Of a stretch of 64,000 nt of DNA, positions 42,334-51,345 are shown piece after piece. The notes under the pieces were generated by a model. That model worked only from the letters and a program-made list of their open reading frames with translations. It was not told the DNA's origin and ran no database searches. The DNA is from Erodium maritimum. Taxonomy: Eukaryota; Streptophyta; Magnoliopsida; Geraniales; Geraniaceae. Location of the stretch: positions 38,585,825-38,649,824 of the forward strand of contig OY997591.1 in assembly GCA_963921825.1 (NCBI GenBank). Reading direction: 5' to 3'. The translations under genes and the position numbers were made by a program. Each line of letters begins with the position of its first letter. Positions within the stretch are counted from its first letter, which is position 1.

Positions 42334-43920
42334 TTTTGGACGAGAAGAAGAATTTAGGTCAAAAGTAAAATGGCGATGAAGGGAGAGGGAGAAGAGAGAT
42401 GAGAAATAAGAATAACTAGAAAGAACATAGTTATAGATAGATCTTTCTAAAAGTGTGAGGGATGAGAGAGCAGTGATGTGATATAATGGATTTGATTTGA
42501 TATGACTACGCGGTGAAGCAATGAGAAAACAAAATGAAAAAGAAGACACAATGACCTTCAAATCTGAAGATGAACTATGTAAAAGACAAAAGAAAAGCAA
42601 GATGAATTAAGAAGTATATGATAATTAGAAATTTTTTGAAGGGTTAGTTGGGAACACCAAAAGGCTGAGTTTTATTGGAAACATTAAAGGGTTAAGTCAT
42701 ATTGGTTTTCAAAGAGGAGAGATTGTTAGACTAATTAATGGATTTGTAGGATTAGGATATGCATATTATTATACAAATAACTGGGAATGAATTAAATGCA
42801 TAGTGGTTGGAAGCTTGTCGGACGAGACATGATAATGCCCACGTGAAAAAAGCTGGTCGGGACCTGATTATGACATACAGTCGGACGACCTCTAGGCGGT
42901 TGGCGGGGACTAGTCGGGCATAGACGGATATCTTTTTATTATTATTAATTATTAATTTATATTATATACTGTATATATATAGATTTACATATGCTCCATG
43001 TTTATATTTATCAAACATTTAAATAGTTTATACACATAACATTACTATATGACCAAAAGTTGTAACTCAAATTATGGGCCCCATGAGCCCCATAAATAGC
43101 CATAGAACCCCTGTCATGCATGCAAAAGAGATGAGAGAGATAGAGAGAAGTTGGTTGGTGGTTGGTAAAGAGGGTACCACGAGTGGTTAGGGAGCAGTAA
43201 AGGTGGGGTCGTGCAAGATTTCTTTGAATAGATGGTTGTTGGAATATTCCCTTCAGCTGATTTTATTATTATATAGGTGAATTTTTAATCGATTTCTGAC
43301 ACTCATGAAATCATATATTCCTCCCAAACAGTATGCCACTCACTGGCCCCTGGGCCCAGAACATAAAGAAGGACAGTTTTATGTGGATAGACTCAAGGGT
43401 ATTGAATTGAAAAGGATAGAACAGTGTGCCAATCATAGGCGTCAAGGCCTAGGACATTAAGAAAGAGAGTGATAGGGAATATTGATGTGTTACTGAGAGT
43501 AAAAAAGAAGATAAGTTGGTTGTAGGGATAGGTTTGGAAGACTGACTATTGCGCATTTCCCAAGAGTATTCATCTGATGACATAAAGCATTGAAGATTAT
43601 ATTTCACCGTATTGTTTTGTGTGCCCATACATACATGGCCATAAAAGACATAAAGCCTGTACGGACATGTTACAGAACGACCGTGTGACCTATAAAATAG
43701 GTTGGACGACCACATACAGGTTGGTTGGGATAGAATTTGTATTACAAAGTTTGAGTTTTCCATTACTAAAAGACACACGCATGGTTAGTTTATGTGAGGT
43801 ACAATTCATGTGTTTGATTACAATGGTGGCGGACTAGTCTTAATTCAACGAGACGCGTTATTACGGTTAAAACACTTATTCGTCGAGACGTCTTCTAGAC
43901 CAGCCGACCATACATTATGT
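42334..43920. other. Non-coding spacer, with an RY/TATA motif near 43100
   Basis: GCCCCATAAATAGCC near 43090 resembles a TATA box and is followed at 43115 by CATGCATGC, an RY element; no convincing coding region follows. AT-rich sequence with TATATATA runs from 42930 to 43050. GGCCTAGGACATTAAG near 43447 is another palindromic-block copy. ORFs at 43449-43837 show no features that support a gene. Confidence 0.4.
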
Positions 43921-44130
43921 CTGTATTAGTCGTCCATCCTAAAAAGGTGGTCGGCCTACTACAATTGTGTCTCGAGCTAACAACATAATTGGTCGACCGA
44001 ATGAGATTACAGGCCGGCCCACCTTTAAATCGAGCAAATTAATAGTCCGACGGGCTTTTATATAAGTCGACCAACCTCAAAAGGTGGTCGGCCCACTCAA
44101 ACCTATTTCTGAACAGTCGACCACCATTGG
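43920..44130 (+). repeat. Dispersed repeat, diverged copy
   Basis: CATCCTAAAAAGGTGGTCGG, ATTGTGTCTCGAGC and GTCGACCAACCTCAAAAGGT follow the repeat pattern but with much divergence. It ends about 75 bp beyond the stop of the minus-strand gene at 44205. Confidence 0.5.
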
Positions 44131-44204
44131 AATAGTTCATTTACTAAAAAAAGAAACATGTACATATTCACCTAATTAAGTAGTAAAGATTCATTCATTA
44201 CACA

Positions 44205-44504
44205 TTAACCCAACTGGTTCCTAAGACTTTGTAAACGTGACATTAGGATTAGTTCTTCAACTTCAAACTCGTCCATGTCAACTATGCTTGTTTCCGCTTT
44301 ATACAATAATTGTAACAATCTTCTAAACTCCGTTGAACTCCCTCGAGGTCCTCCCTCGGACTCCCTAAGCTCCACCATCTGCTGTGTCATTCTGTCTCTA
44401 ATACTTAGCCACTTGGTCTTCAACTCCTGGATCATGTTCATCCTACGCTGGTGAACACGTTCAATCTCTGAAAGTATCTCATAGGCATATGGGTTCGCGG
44501 CCAT
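44205..44504 (-). CDS. Small intronless gene, helical protein of unknown function
   Basis: 99 residues from ATG at 44504, the first ATG in the TATA-defined leader that opens this frame; a longer frame begins at 44684 but would start upstream of the TATA box. The protein starts MAANPYAYEILSEIERVHQR and continues RMNMIQELKTKWLSIRDRMT, then a Gly/Ser linker GGPRGSS and a second helix TEFRRLLQLLYKAETSIVDM, ending VEELILMSRLQSLRNQLG. Heptad-like Leu/Ile/Met spacing suggests a two-helix coiled coil. No membrane segment. The family is not recognised. Overall shape and size match its neighbours. Confidence 0.55.
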   Translation of the reverse strand: MAANPYAYEILSEIERVHQRRMNMIQELKTKWLSIRDRMTQQMVELRESEGGPRGSSTEFRRLLQLLYKAETSIVDMDEFEVEELILMSRLQSLRNQLG

Positions 44505-44568
44505 TTTCTCTCTCAGGGTGGTCTCTTGTCTGATTTGGACGTCAATACATGAAATGAACTGAAGAGTC

Positions 44569-44580
44569 TTTTTTATAAGA
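44569..44580 (-). promoter_or_regulatory. TATA box of the gene at 44205-44504
   Basis: The minus strand reads CTTATAAAAAAG about 70 bp before the ATG at 44504, leaving a leader of about 40 bp. Confidence 0.6.
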
Positions 44581-44864
44581 CGCCAGCATCGGCATAAGGG
44601 TGGGTAAAGGTGAAGACCATGTGTAGAAAAGAAGGTGGGTAAGGTGTTAGTTGAAATTTGTGAACAGGGAATATATTCCGACACTTACCAAGAAGAATAT
44701 CTAGTCACCATCCATCATCATATAGGACTCCAGCCTATATGAAAATGCCTCATATATACTTTCAAAATCTCATGCAAGTCATAAAAAGATGTTAATGCTA
44801 GCGAATTATATGTGCCCTAAATGGAGCGGAGGAAGATCTCTTCGAAAGTAACTGCCCCGAGAGA

Positions 44865-45600
44865 AAATTGGCCGGCCGACCTTAATCGTGTCCGGACAAA
44901 ACTTAATCGGTTAATTATATATTATTTACGCTTAAATAAAGAATATGACAATCCAAAAAAGAGTAATGTAAATTTCAGTTATTGGCCAACCGGGTTATAA
45001 TATGCTTTGATCGATCAGCATGACTTGTTGATCGGCCCACATCAAATGTGTCTTTCCCAACACAGCTATAGCAAGTAACTCACTAATAAGGATTATTAAC
45101 CTCGTTTTTTTCACCGTAATGACGCGTCATGTCGGATAAATTGTTGTATTGTCTTGTCAGTGATAGACGTTTGAACTTTCAGTTCTCACTCGACTATTCT
45201 CATCATATGCCTTTAGGCCTAGAGCATAAAGCATGCGCCTATCCGGCCAAGAGAACAATCCCTCATAAAACAGAAAGCATGCATCCCCCATGTGCCGTTA
45301 GTCAAGTCATGTGTTTTATTAAAATAAAATTGAAAGGTCGCATAGTCATATATTGGTGGGTGGACCAACATAGTGGTCGACCAGGATATAATGTGCCGAA
45401 AATAGGAAGACTCGCAAGAGGTATTGGCCGACATACCTCAAACGTTTCTCGACCAACCTACAAAAAGTCCGACCAGCCTGAAATATTTGTCGGCCCACCT
45501 CAAATGTGTTTTGACCAACCACAATACACTCGTCGTCCACCATTATATCTCCATGCACATTCATCTAAATTACCCTTTTATCTGACACATCACGTATTAT
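44865..45600 (+). repeat. Dispersed-repeat copies and the duplicated promoter-like block
   Basis: 44865-45060 is a diverged copy (TTGGCCGGCCGACC; CACATCAAATGTGTCTTTCC). 45085-45200 repeats the block seen at 39840-39950. 45193-45245 contains CATATGCCTTTAGGCCTAG, a palindromic-block copy. 45340-45600 is a further unit with CATAATGTGCCGAAAATAGG and CACCTCAAATGTGTTTTGAC. The open frame 45129-45611 is assembled from these repeats and is not accepted as a gene. Confidence 0.65.
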
Positions 45601-47089
45601 TAAATTTCTAGGATGTATGGGGATAATGTCCAGTGATGGAATGTGTGTTCTTGTATTAACAGATTGTACAAGAACAAACACAAATCTTCATGACCAGTGC
45701 GACAAACAAAAAACTTCATGACTAGCGCGACAAACAACACAACAATAGAAATTCAGAATGAACATGGATAACATTTTATTCAAATTTCATTGTATATTAC
45801 ACATGTTCAGGAGATATAATAAAATACACATCTGCATGTAAGTTGGTTTTTGAGCTTCAATAAAAAAAATATTTCTAACATTTTCGAGCACATCTCTCTT
45901 CGAAAACATGTCGGATGTATCGAGATAAAATACTCGATTCAATGACTTAGACCATCAACAATGGAAATACAACTCGAATGTTAATTTGTATAAAAAAAAA
46001 ATAGCGTCTTGCACACAACACCTTCAAAACAATTACAGGTCTTCCTCCACCTCTTCCGTCGTCGTCATTTTTGAAACTGGGGGTGACATCTTGTATCGTG
46101 GGATGACGAAATTTTAGGTATGGCCCAGAGGTTGAAGAAGAACGCGATAGCCATTTTTGTGTAGGTTTATGAGAGAGTACCATGATTTACGGACGGACCT
46201 GAACCGTAAAATTGACTTCGCCGATAATCTAGTCATTATCTATGTCCAGATCTGAGGAGGCAGAACACGAAAGTAGCGGGAACAAACACAGGTCGGATGT
46301 CCTTACCAATGCCTGGTTAGGCATAACTTTAGGTGTTATAACCAGCCAGGGTTCCTTGGATGTGCTTTGGCTTAGTGTGGATAAGCCAGAGCACCGACCG
46401 TATGCGGGTATCTTAGGTAGAACTTTAGGTGTCAAGTGAGATCCTCGAACGAGAGTCGGTGAAGGATGGTGGGAGAGAGTCGGCAGAGACATGGACGAGG
46501 ACATACTACCCTTAGTGATGGTGTCGGCAGGCAGGATTGGGTGGAGGAGGGGGATAGGGAAAACTAAGCATTTGTATAGGCGAGGTGGTGAGTGCGGATG
46601 GGAAAAAATGTAACCCTAGGTGCCCCTTACTTATAGCCTCGGAGCCTCTTTAATGCAGAATCTGCCCTATTATTAGAATATACAATTACATTACATTAAT
46701 TTATTACCCGAATCCAATTTTTGGTAGACCGGCCTGCCGGCCTGTATTTCGAACTGATCGACTTATTATACTGGTTGGCCGATCCATTTTGAGGTTGGAT
46801 GACCAGTTATGATGGGCGGCCGAGATTCTATTAAAATTAAAGATTCTGACAGTGTAACTTAAAAATAAATGTTAATAAATTGTTAAGGGTTTCGATGTGA
46901 TTCATCTCGTCCGGTTCGATAGGTTGATCGTCCAATAAAACTGTTTGGTAGGCCAGTCTAAAATGTGTATCGACCATCTTATTCCGCGTTGAACGTTGGG
47001 TTGAAGACACCACCGAAGAAGTACTCTAGGAGGAAGGATGCAGCAGATCTAAGGAGGTCGAAGGTGGAGGCGAATAAGTTGAAGCTTGG
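45601..47089. other. Spacer without a supported gene
   Basis: 45655-45730 has a direct duplication around CATGACTAGCGCGACAAACA. A minus-strand frame at 46504-46229 (MSSSMSLPTLSHHPSPTLVR) and an opposite frame at 46242-46439 overlap; the region has a repeated TAACTTTAGGTGTTATAACC/GAACTTTAGGTGTCAAG, and neither frame is compelling. 46725-46980 contains diverged pieces of the dispersed repeat (GTCTAAAATGTGTATCGACC). Confidence 0.4.
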
Positions 47090-47544
47090 ATGTCGATGAA
47101 ATCGAAGGAGGCGAGGTCTGGGTTGAAGAACATGAGGATTGACGGAGTGATGTACTGCTACTGTGGAGTTCAAGCTTCCATACGAACCTCGAAGACGAAG
47201 GAGAATCCTGGAACAAAGTTTGTCGATTGTGTGAATTTCAGGGTAAGATTTCCAAATGATTTTCTCGTTTAATTGAATTTCTGAAAAAATATTTGGTTTT
47301 GGAGATGCAGGGTTTATTTATTTGAGATTCGAATTTTTTTCGTTCATAGCGTGGATGGAAGTGTGATTTGTTTTGCGGGGTTGATGATGATCCCTGTGAA
47401 GTTGGGGCGCTTCCTGTACATGGACATGAAGAAATGAACTTGAAGATGAGGATGGAGATTCATATGAAGAAAGACATACCCAGAAATCTCATTCTGGTGT
47501 TGTTCATGACTATAGGATTGTTTATATATTATCATAGGCAGTAG
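47090..47544 (+). CDS. GRF-type zinc-finger protein with C-terminal membrane anchor, two exons
   Basis: Exon 1 is 47090-47242, intron 47243-47349 (GTAAGATTT ... TTCATAG, 107 bp), exon 2 47350-47544. The joined frame is 115 codons and stays open across the junction. Exon 1 contains VMYCYCGVQASIRTSKTKEN and PGTKFVDCVN, and exon 2 starts with GWKCDLFCGVDDDP. The Cys pattern C-x-C ... C ... C and the TSKT..NPG motif define the zf-GRF family, small plant proteins thought to bind single-stranded nucleic acid. The usual aromatic residue of the F-x-W-x-D motif appears as Gly here. It ends NLILVLFMTIGLFIYYHRQ, a single transmembrane tail common in plant members. The first exon's start is chosen as the first in-frame Met; it overlaps the convergent gene at 47522 by 23 bp. 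Confidence 0.75.
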
Positions 47545-47893
47545 ATGAGGTTGAATGAATGTCTTGTACTTCGTTGGTTGGTTCTTTTCTTGATCCAACC
47601 AACCAAGGAAGAAGTAAGCGAGCTTCCTGGAAGATCCTCTCCAGTTGGGCCACCCTAGTCTCCAACCGGTTACAGTCGGCAAGTGTGGGGAATGGTATTT
47701 CAATTCCTGAACTTGCAGCTCTTTCTCTCGCTTGTTTTCGTCCACTCTCTGACGCAATTAGTACTCGAATTTTCCATCGGATATGTTCTTCGTTCTCCAC
47801 TCCAATGCGCGGTGCGGAACGAATATACCGATCCATATCGTCGAAGGTAATGACTGGAATTGGCCGGTTGTGAGATCCTTCGCCTTCATTCAT
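47522..47893 (-). CDS. Small intronless gene with coiled-coil segment, unknown function
   Basis: 123 residues from ATG at 47893. It reads MNEGEGSHNRPIPVITFDDM, then IRWKIRVLIASESGRKQARE and a leucine-rich segment NRLETRVAQLERIFQEARLL, with a Ser/Thr-rich end. The Leu/Val spacing suggests a short coiled coil. A TATA box GGTTATAAATTAAAC (minus) lies about 90 bp upstream. No known motif or membrane span. Its last codons overlap the 3' end of the GRF gene in convergent orientation, so antisense 3' ends are likely. It is the longest intact member of the small-gene series. Confidence 0.55.
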   Translation of the reverse strand: MNEGEGSHNRPIPVITFDDMDRYIRSAPRIGVENEEHIRWKIRVLIASESGRKQARERAASSGIEIPFPTLADCNRLETRVAQLERIFQEARLLLPWLVGSRKEPTNEVQDIHSTSSTAYDNI

Positions 47894-47978
47894 TTTCCCG
47901 TATGCGCAACCGGGCGAACTGTAGGTGATCGATTAAGGAAGAGCAAGCAAGGTTTCGGTGTAGTGTGAAATGTACTCA

Positions 47979-47993
47979 CATAAGTTTAATTTA
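47979..47993 (-). promoter_or_regulatory. TATA box of the gene at 47522-47893
   Basis: The minus strand reads GGTTATAAATTAAAC about 90 bp before the ATG. ATGAATTAAATGCATA lies just beyond it at 48003-48018, a 16-bp stretch also found at 42787-42802 upstream of the gene at 42082. Confidence 0.55.
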
Positions 47994-48019
47994 TAACCAA
48001 AAATGAATTAAATGCATAC

Positions 48020-49390
48020 TGGTTCAAAACGTCAAGTGTCCTTCATCGGTTGCATCAATCGTCACACCGGTTAGCTGGAGCCGTTTATTATATTGGAAAG
48101 CAACAAATAAATTGACGTGGTTATTACTCTCTAGATTTGGTTGGTTTGGATTTTCCATCATTGATTGTGTTTCTCTCCATTTCTCGCCATCCAAACAACT
48201 CTGGTTGTTCCGAATGTTAGGGTTTAACGGTCCCGGCGGTGAAGGCTCAATACAAACAAACCATATCCCTATAACCTACCTACTCATCATTTTTTGAAAT
48301 ATAATATCTTAATATTTTGTAATTCAATTAATCAACATAACATGTTGGTCTTCCCCTCCTAATTGAATATGCTCTATTCACTGTCGACGTTATGTCCTAG
48401 GCCTACAGGGCTTAGATTGGCACACTTTTCGGGATATCATACCCCCAAATCTGCACTATTCAGTCAATACAAACAGATTTCCATGTCTTTTCCAACGGAT
48501 ATGCATCTCTTGATGGAGATATAGGACCACGAATGCATGGTAGTAGCTTCTAAAAGCTAACTATATTCAGAAGTGTGAAGGTCTACTTTACATCATAATG
48601 ACGACTCATACATGATTGACCTCCACTAAGACATATTATTTTAATATGCTAACAATTATCAGTAATACTTTCACCTTTCATTATTCATCAAAAACCCACG
48701 AGTACTATTAAATATCGTTCCAGAAATCCGATAATTTATCTACGATTTTTTGAACAAATTAAGGGAATCCATATGTTTTTCGAAGAATGATTAAAGTTGA
48801 CACTGTTATTTATAATCCCTCACCTATAAAAAAATAATTTCAAAAAATAAATGTCATTGAGGGGTTTAAAAAACATTTATCCTACTTGTATGTCGATCTA
48901 GGCCTTTTTTTAGAGAATTCGCCTAAACACATAGGGTCGGCCCTGGCTAGGATCCACATCAGATCGATAATTGCCAATAAACAAAAGAAAACCTAGTACA
49001 AATCTCTAGAGTCCCTTTGGTCATAACACCTTTCCGTCTACCCAACCACACAAAAAATTGTCGGGACTGTGCCCAAGGTTACGTCCGTATGAAGCCATCA
49101 AGATTATATTCCTCCGTATGTTGTGCCCATATGACATAAAGACTTGCGGACGGGACATGACATGACAAAAATGATTATAAGAATCCTTCCAAATATTATA
49201 TTATTTCCCAGCTTTTATGGAGCCAATAGGTCAGGGGGTAAACATTTTACCGGCCGGGACTCTGCGCTAAATTAGAATTCAAGTTTAAGCCGACCGGGAA
49301 GCCTGTGTTTGGTCGGTTGGATTTTAGATCTATTTTCAGGAAAATCCCATATACGGAGTACCCATTTTGGCCATCATCGCACCTTTATAA
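48020..49390. other. AT-rich spacer without a supported gene
   Basis: TTATGTCCTAGGCCTACAGG near 48390 is another palindromic-block copy. GGGTCGGCCCTGG near 48940 is a GC-rich palindromic element of the kind found at DNA-transposon ends, but no partner end is seen. AACATTTTACCGGCCGGGAC near 49236 recurs near 31250. Short ORFs lack support. Confidence 0.4.
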
Positions 49391-49391
49391 T

Positions 49392-49407
49392 TATAAATAT
49401 AGCTCGA
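49392..49407 (+). promoter_or_regulatory. TATA box upstream of the small gene at 49466
   Basis: TTATAAATATAG, about 60-70 bp before the ATG at 49466, in a region reading CACCTTTATAATTATAAATA. Confidence 0.6.
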
Positions 49408-49465
49408 CTATTTAGTTTTCGCGCATTCTCCTAATCATTCGATACTGCATCAAACATCCCAAAAA

Positions 49466-49725
49466 ATGTCCTCCAACAGCATTTCCCTTTCATCACCGTC
49501 TTCGCCGGAAACTAGAATTAAACGTAAGAGGGCGCTTGAACGCAAGCAGAGGTGGAATGAGTTGTGTACAATCAAGAGCATAGATATAATTACAATTATC
49601 AAGAGCATAAAGAACCAGAACCGAGAAAGTTCGACACTAGGGAGATAAAGGAGGAGAAATTACTCTTGGATGAACTCGTTACACTTCATGAAAACTTGAT
49701 GGAAGCCGGAACCCTAGCTCTCTAA
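49466..49725 (+). pseudogene. Small gene, probably frameshifted
   Basis: ATG at 49466 gives MSSNSISLSSPSSPETRIKR then KRALERKQRWNELCTIKSID, a Ser-rich start and a basic helix, stopping at 49648. A second frame, overlapping from about 49615, continues EPRKFDTREIKEEKLLLDEL and VTLHENLMEAGTLAL to TAA at 49723-49725, a good helical end. A net frameshift between about 49565 and 49625 separates them; the AATTATCAAGAGCATA / ACAATCAAGAGCATAG near-duplicate there is a likely cause. No GT..AG intron is evident. The basic N-terminal half could be a nuclear signal. Confidence 0.45.
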
Positions 49726-49949
49726 ACGTGGGGTATTAATTAGGGTTGTTCAAGTTCTTATTTTCACATCTTTCCTTTTATGTATCTGTCTGATGAACTT
49801 GAAAACATTTATCTAGGATGTTTAATTATGTTGGTTAACCCTTGTCTGTGGGGTGGGCAATGAATGAAGTTGTATGTATCTTGTTTTGTGTTGTCTATCT
49901 GTTTTCTTGTTGAAAATTAATAGTCGAGCGGCTAGCTACTTGACAACGA
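49726..49949. terminator. Probable 3' region of the small gene at 49466
   Basis: T-rich sequence after the stop, with TTTTATGTATCTGTC and TTGTATGTATCTTG which resemble plant far-upstream (TTGTA) polyadenylation signals. No AATAAA. The Tekay LTR begins shortly after. Confidence 0.25.
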
Positions 49950-50069
49950 GATATGATACAACGAGATATGATACATTACTGGAGGCATATGACCATGCCC
50001 GGAGGTTGTTTGTGAAACTAGTGATTTTAGGACTGTTGGAGGCATCGAGTATGCCGGAGGTTGTTGTGT

Positions 50070-50270
50070 GTTATTTATTGTTGAGTTTGGGTGGCCTTGA
50101 GAGCCCCTGTTATTTATTGTTGAGTTTGGGTGGCCTTGAGAGCCCGTGTTATTTATTGTTGAGTTTGGGTGGCCTTGAGAGCCCGTGTTATTTATTGTGG
50201 AGTTTGGGTGGCGTTGAGAGCCCGTTTTATTTATTGTTGAGTTTGGGTGGCCATGAGAGCCCGTGTATTT
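50070..50270 (+). repeat. 39-bp tandem repeat in LTR
   Basis: Five units of 39 bp with TTATTTATTGTTGAGTTTGG then GTGGCCTTGAGAGCCCGTG. Since 39 is divisible by three, a frame stays open (49874-50272, with repeated YLLLSLGGLESPC), but this is a repeat artefact inside an LTR. Confidence 0.88.
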
Positions 50271-50524
50271 AATTTGGTGTCTTGAGTGGCAGTGAGTGCG
50301 GTGGGGTTGTTGAACCCGAGTCTTGACCGTTGGTGTGTCTTGAGTGGCAGTGTGTGCCGTGGGGTTGTTGAACCCGAGTCTTGACCGTTGGTGCGTCTTG
50401 AGTGGCAGTGAGTGCCCGTGGGGTTGTTGAACCCGAGTCTTGACTGTTGAGGTGTCTTGAGTGGCCTTGAGTGCCTGTGTGATTGAACTTGCCTGTGATT
50501 GTGATTGTGGTTACCTGGGGGGTG

Positions 50525-50775
50525 AGTTCTAAAGGTCGACAGCCTGATCCGACTTAGTGTCGATGAATTGCGAGTTCTAAAGGTCGACAGTCTGATCCGA
50601 CTTAGTGTCGATGAATTGCGAGTTCTAAAGGTCAACAGCCTGATCCGACTTAGTGTCGATGAATTGTGAGTTCTAAAGGTCGACAGCCTGATCCGACTTA
50701 GTGTCGATGAATTGCGAGTTTGAAAGGTCGACAGCCTGATCCGACTTCGTGTCGAGGAATTGCGATAGGTCGAAC
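50525..50775 (+). repeat. About 45-bp tandem repeat in LTR
   Basis: Five units containing AAAGGTCGACAGCCTGATCC then GACTTAGTGTCGATGAATTG. This is the same minisatellite as 24610-24845 in opposite orientation. Confidence 0.88.
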
Positions 50776-51345
50776 CCTGACCTGATTGAGATTGGTTACT
50801 GAGCAGCTGGTGTGCGATCCTTTGTGATCTTGTTTTGCCGTTGTGTAGTCGTTCTGTCGTGTCCTTGAGGAGGTCGTCGATAGTTGTGTCGGGTCTACAT
50901 TTTGTTATCAAGTGTTGAGTCTGTTGAGGAAAGTAATGGGTTGTGGGTCAGTTGGTCGTTTGAGTTGGGGACTGTAGTCACGGTGTTGGTTTTGGTTTTA
51001 GTGTTACTGGCTTGATCTACTAATTATGCCATAGTCAGTCTGTTATCCGTGGAGGTGAGCGAACGCTCACCCCTAGCTGCTTTTCCTACAGGTACTGATC
51101 ATCGGACGGACTAGGTTAGCTCTTGAAGTTCATGGAACTTGGAGCGGAGTCTGGTCTTTACTTTTGTTGAGTCTAGTGACGGATATTGTACCTTGTCCTT
51201 TTGTTGGAACGTTTTTGTATTGTAAATACTATTATTTTGAGAAGTAAATGGAAATGTCAAAGCTTTTATTCAAAACAGGTTTTAAGTGTTTCGTGTTTTA
51301 AAGGTTCGCGTCCCGAGTTCGGTTCGCTGAAATTGGGGCGTGACA

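Larger units (their letters stand above)
49950..51345 (+). repeat. Tekay LTR, 3' half, plus orientation
   Basis: Starts near 49950 and at 49979 reads GGAGGCATATGACCATGCCC, the reverse of the block at 16066-16086, and continues to the LTR end GGGGCGTGACA at 51345. It contains the acceptor-like TTTTCCTACAGGTACTG near 51082-51098. The 5' half of the LTR is missing. At 51345 it adjoins an opposite-oriented LTR with no spacer. Confidence 0.88.

Noticed and set aside
45129-45611. 160-residue ORF
   Set aside because: Assembled from a promoter-like repeat, a palindromic block and a dispersed-repeat unit; the peptide resembles other repeat-derived ORFs.
46229-46504. Overlapping ORFs on both strands (MSSSMSLPTLSHHP... 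and MSRSEEAEHESSG...)
   Set aside because: Neither has a domain, a clear TATA box or convincing composition; left as an uncertain spacer.
47183-47250. Single-exon reading of the GRF gene (60 residues, ending at 47272)
   Set aside because: The frame after GT at 47243 has no GRF similarity, while exon 2 at 47350 restores the fourth cysteine and a membrane tail.
49874-50272. 132-residue ORF with repeated YLLLSLGGLESPC
   Set aside because: A 39-bp tandem repeat inside a Tekay LTR; divisible by three, hence open.
50525-50775. Evenly spaced repeats that might suggest a CRISPR array
   Set aside because: Units are contiguous without unique spacers, lie in a plant LTR and have no cas genes.
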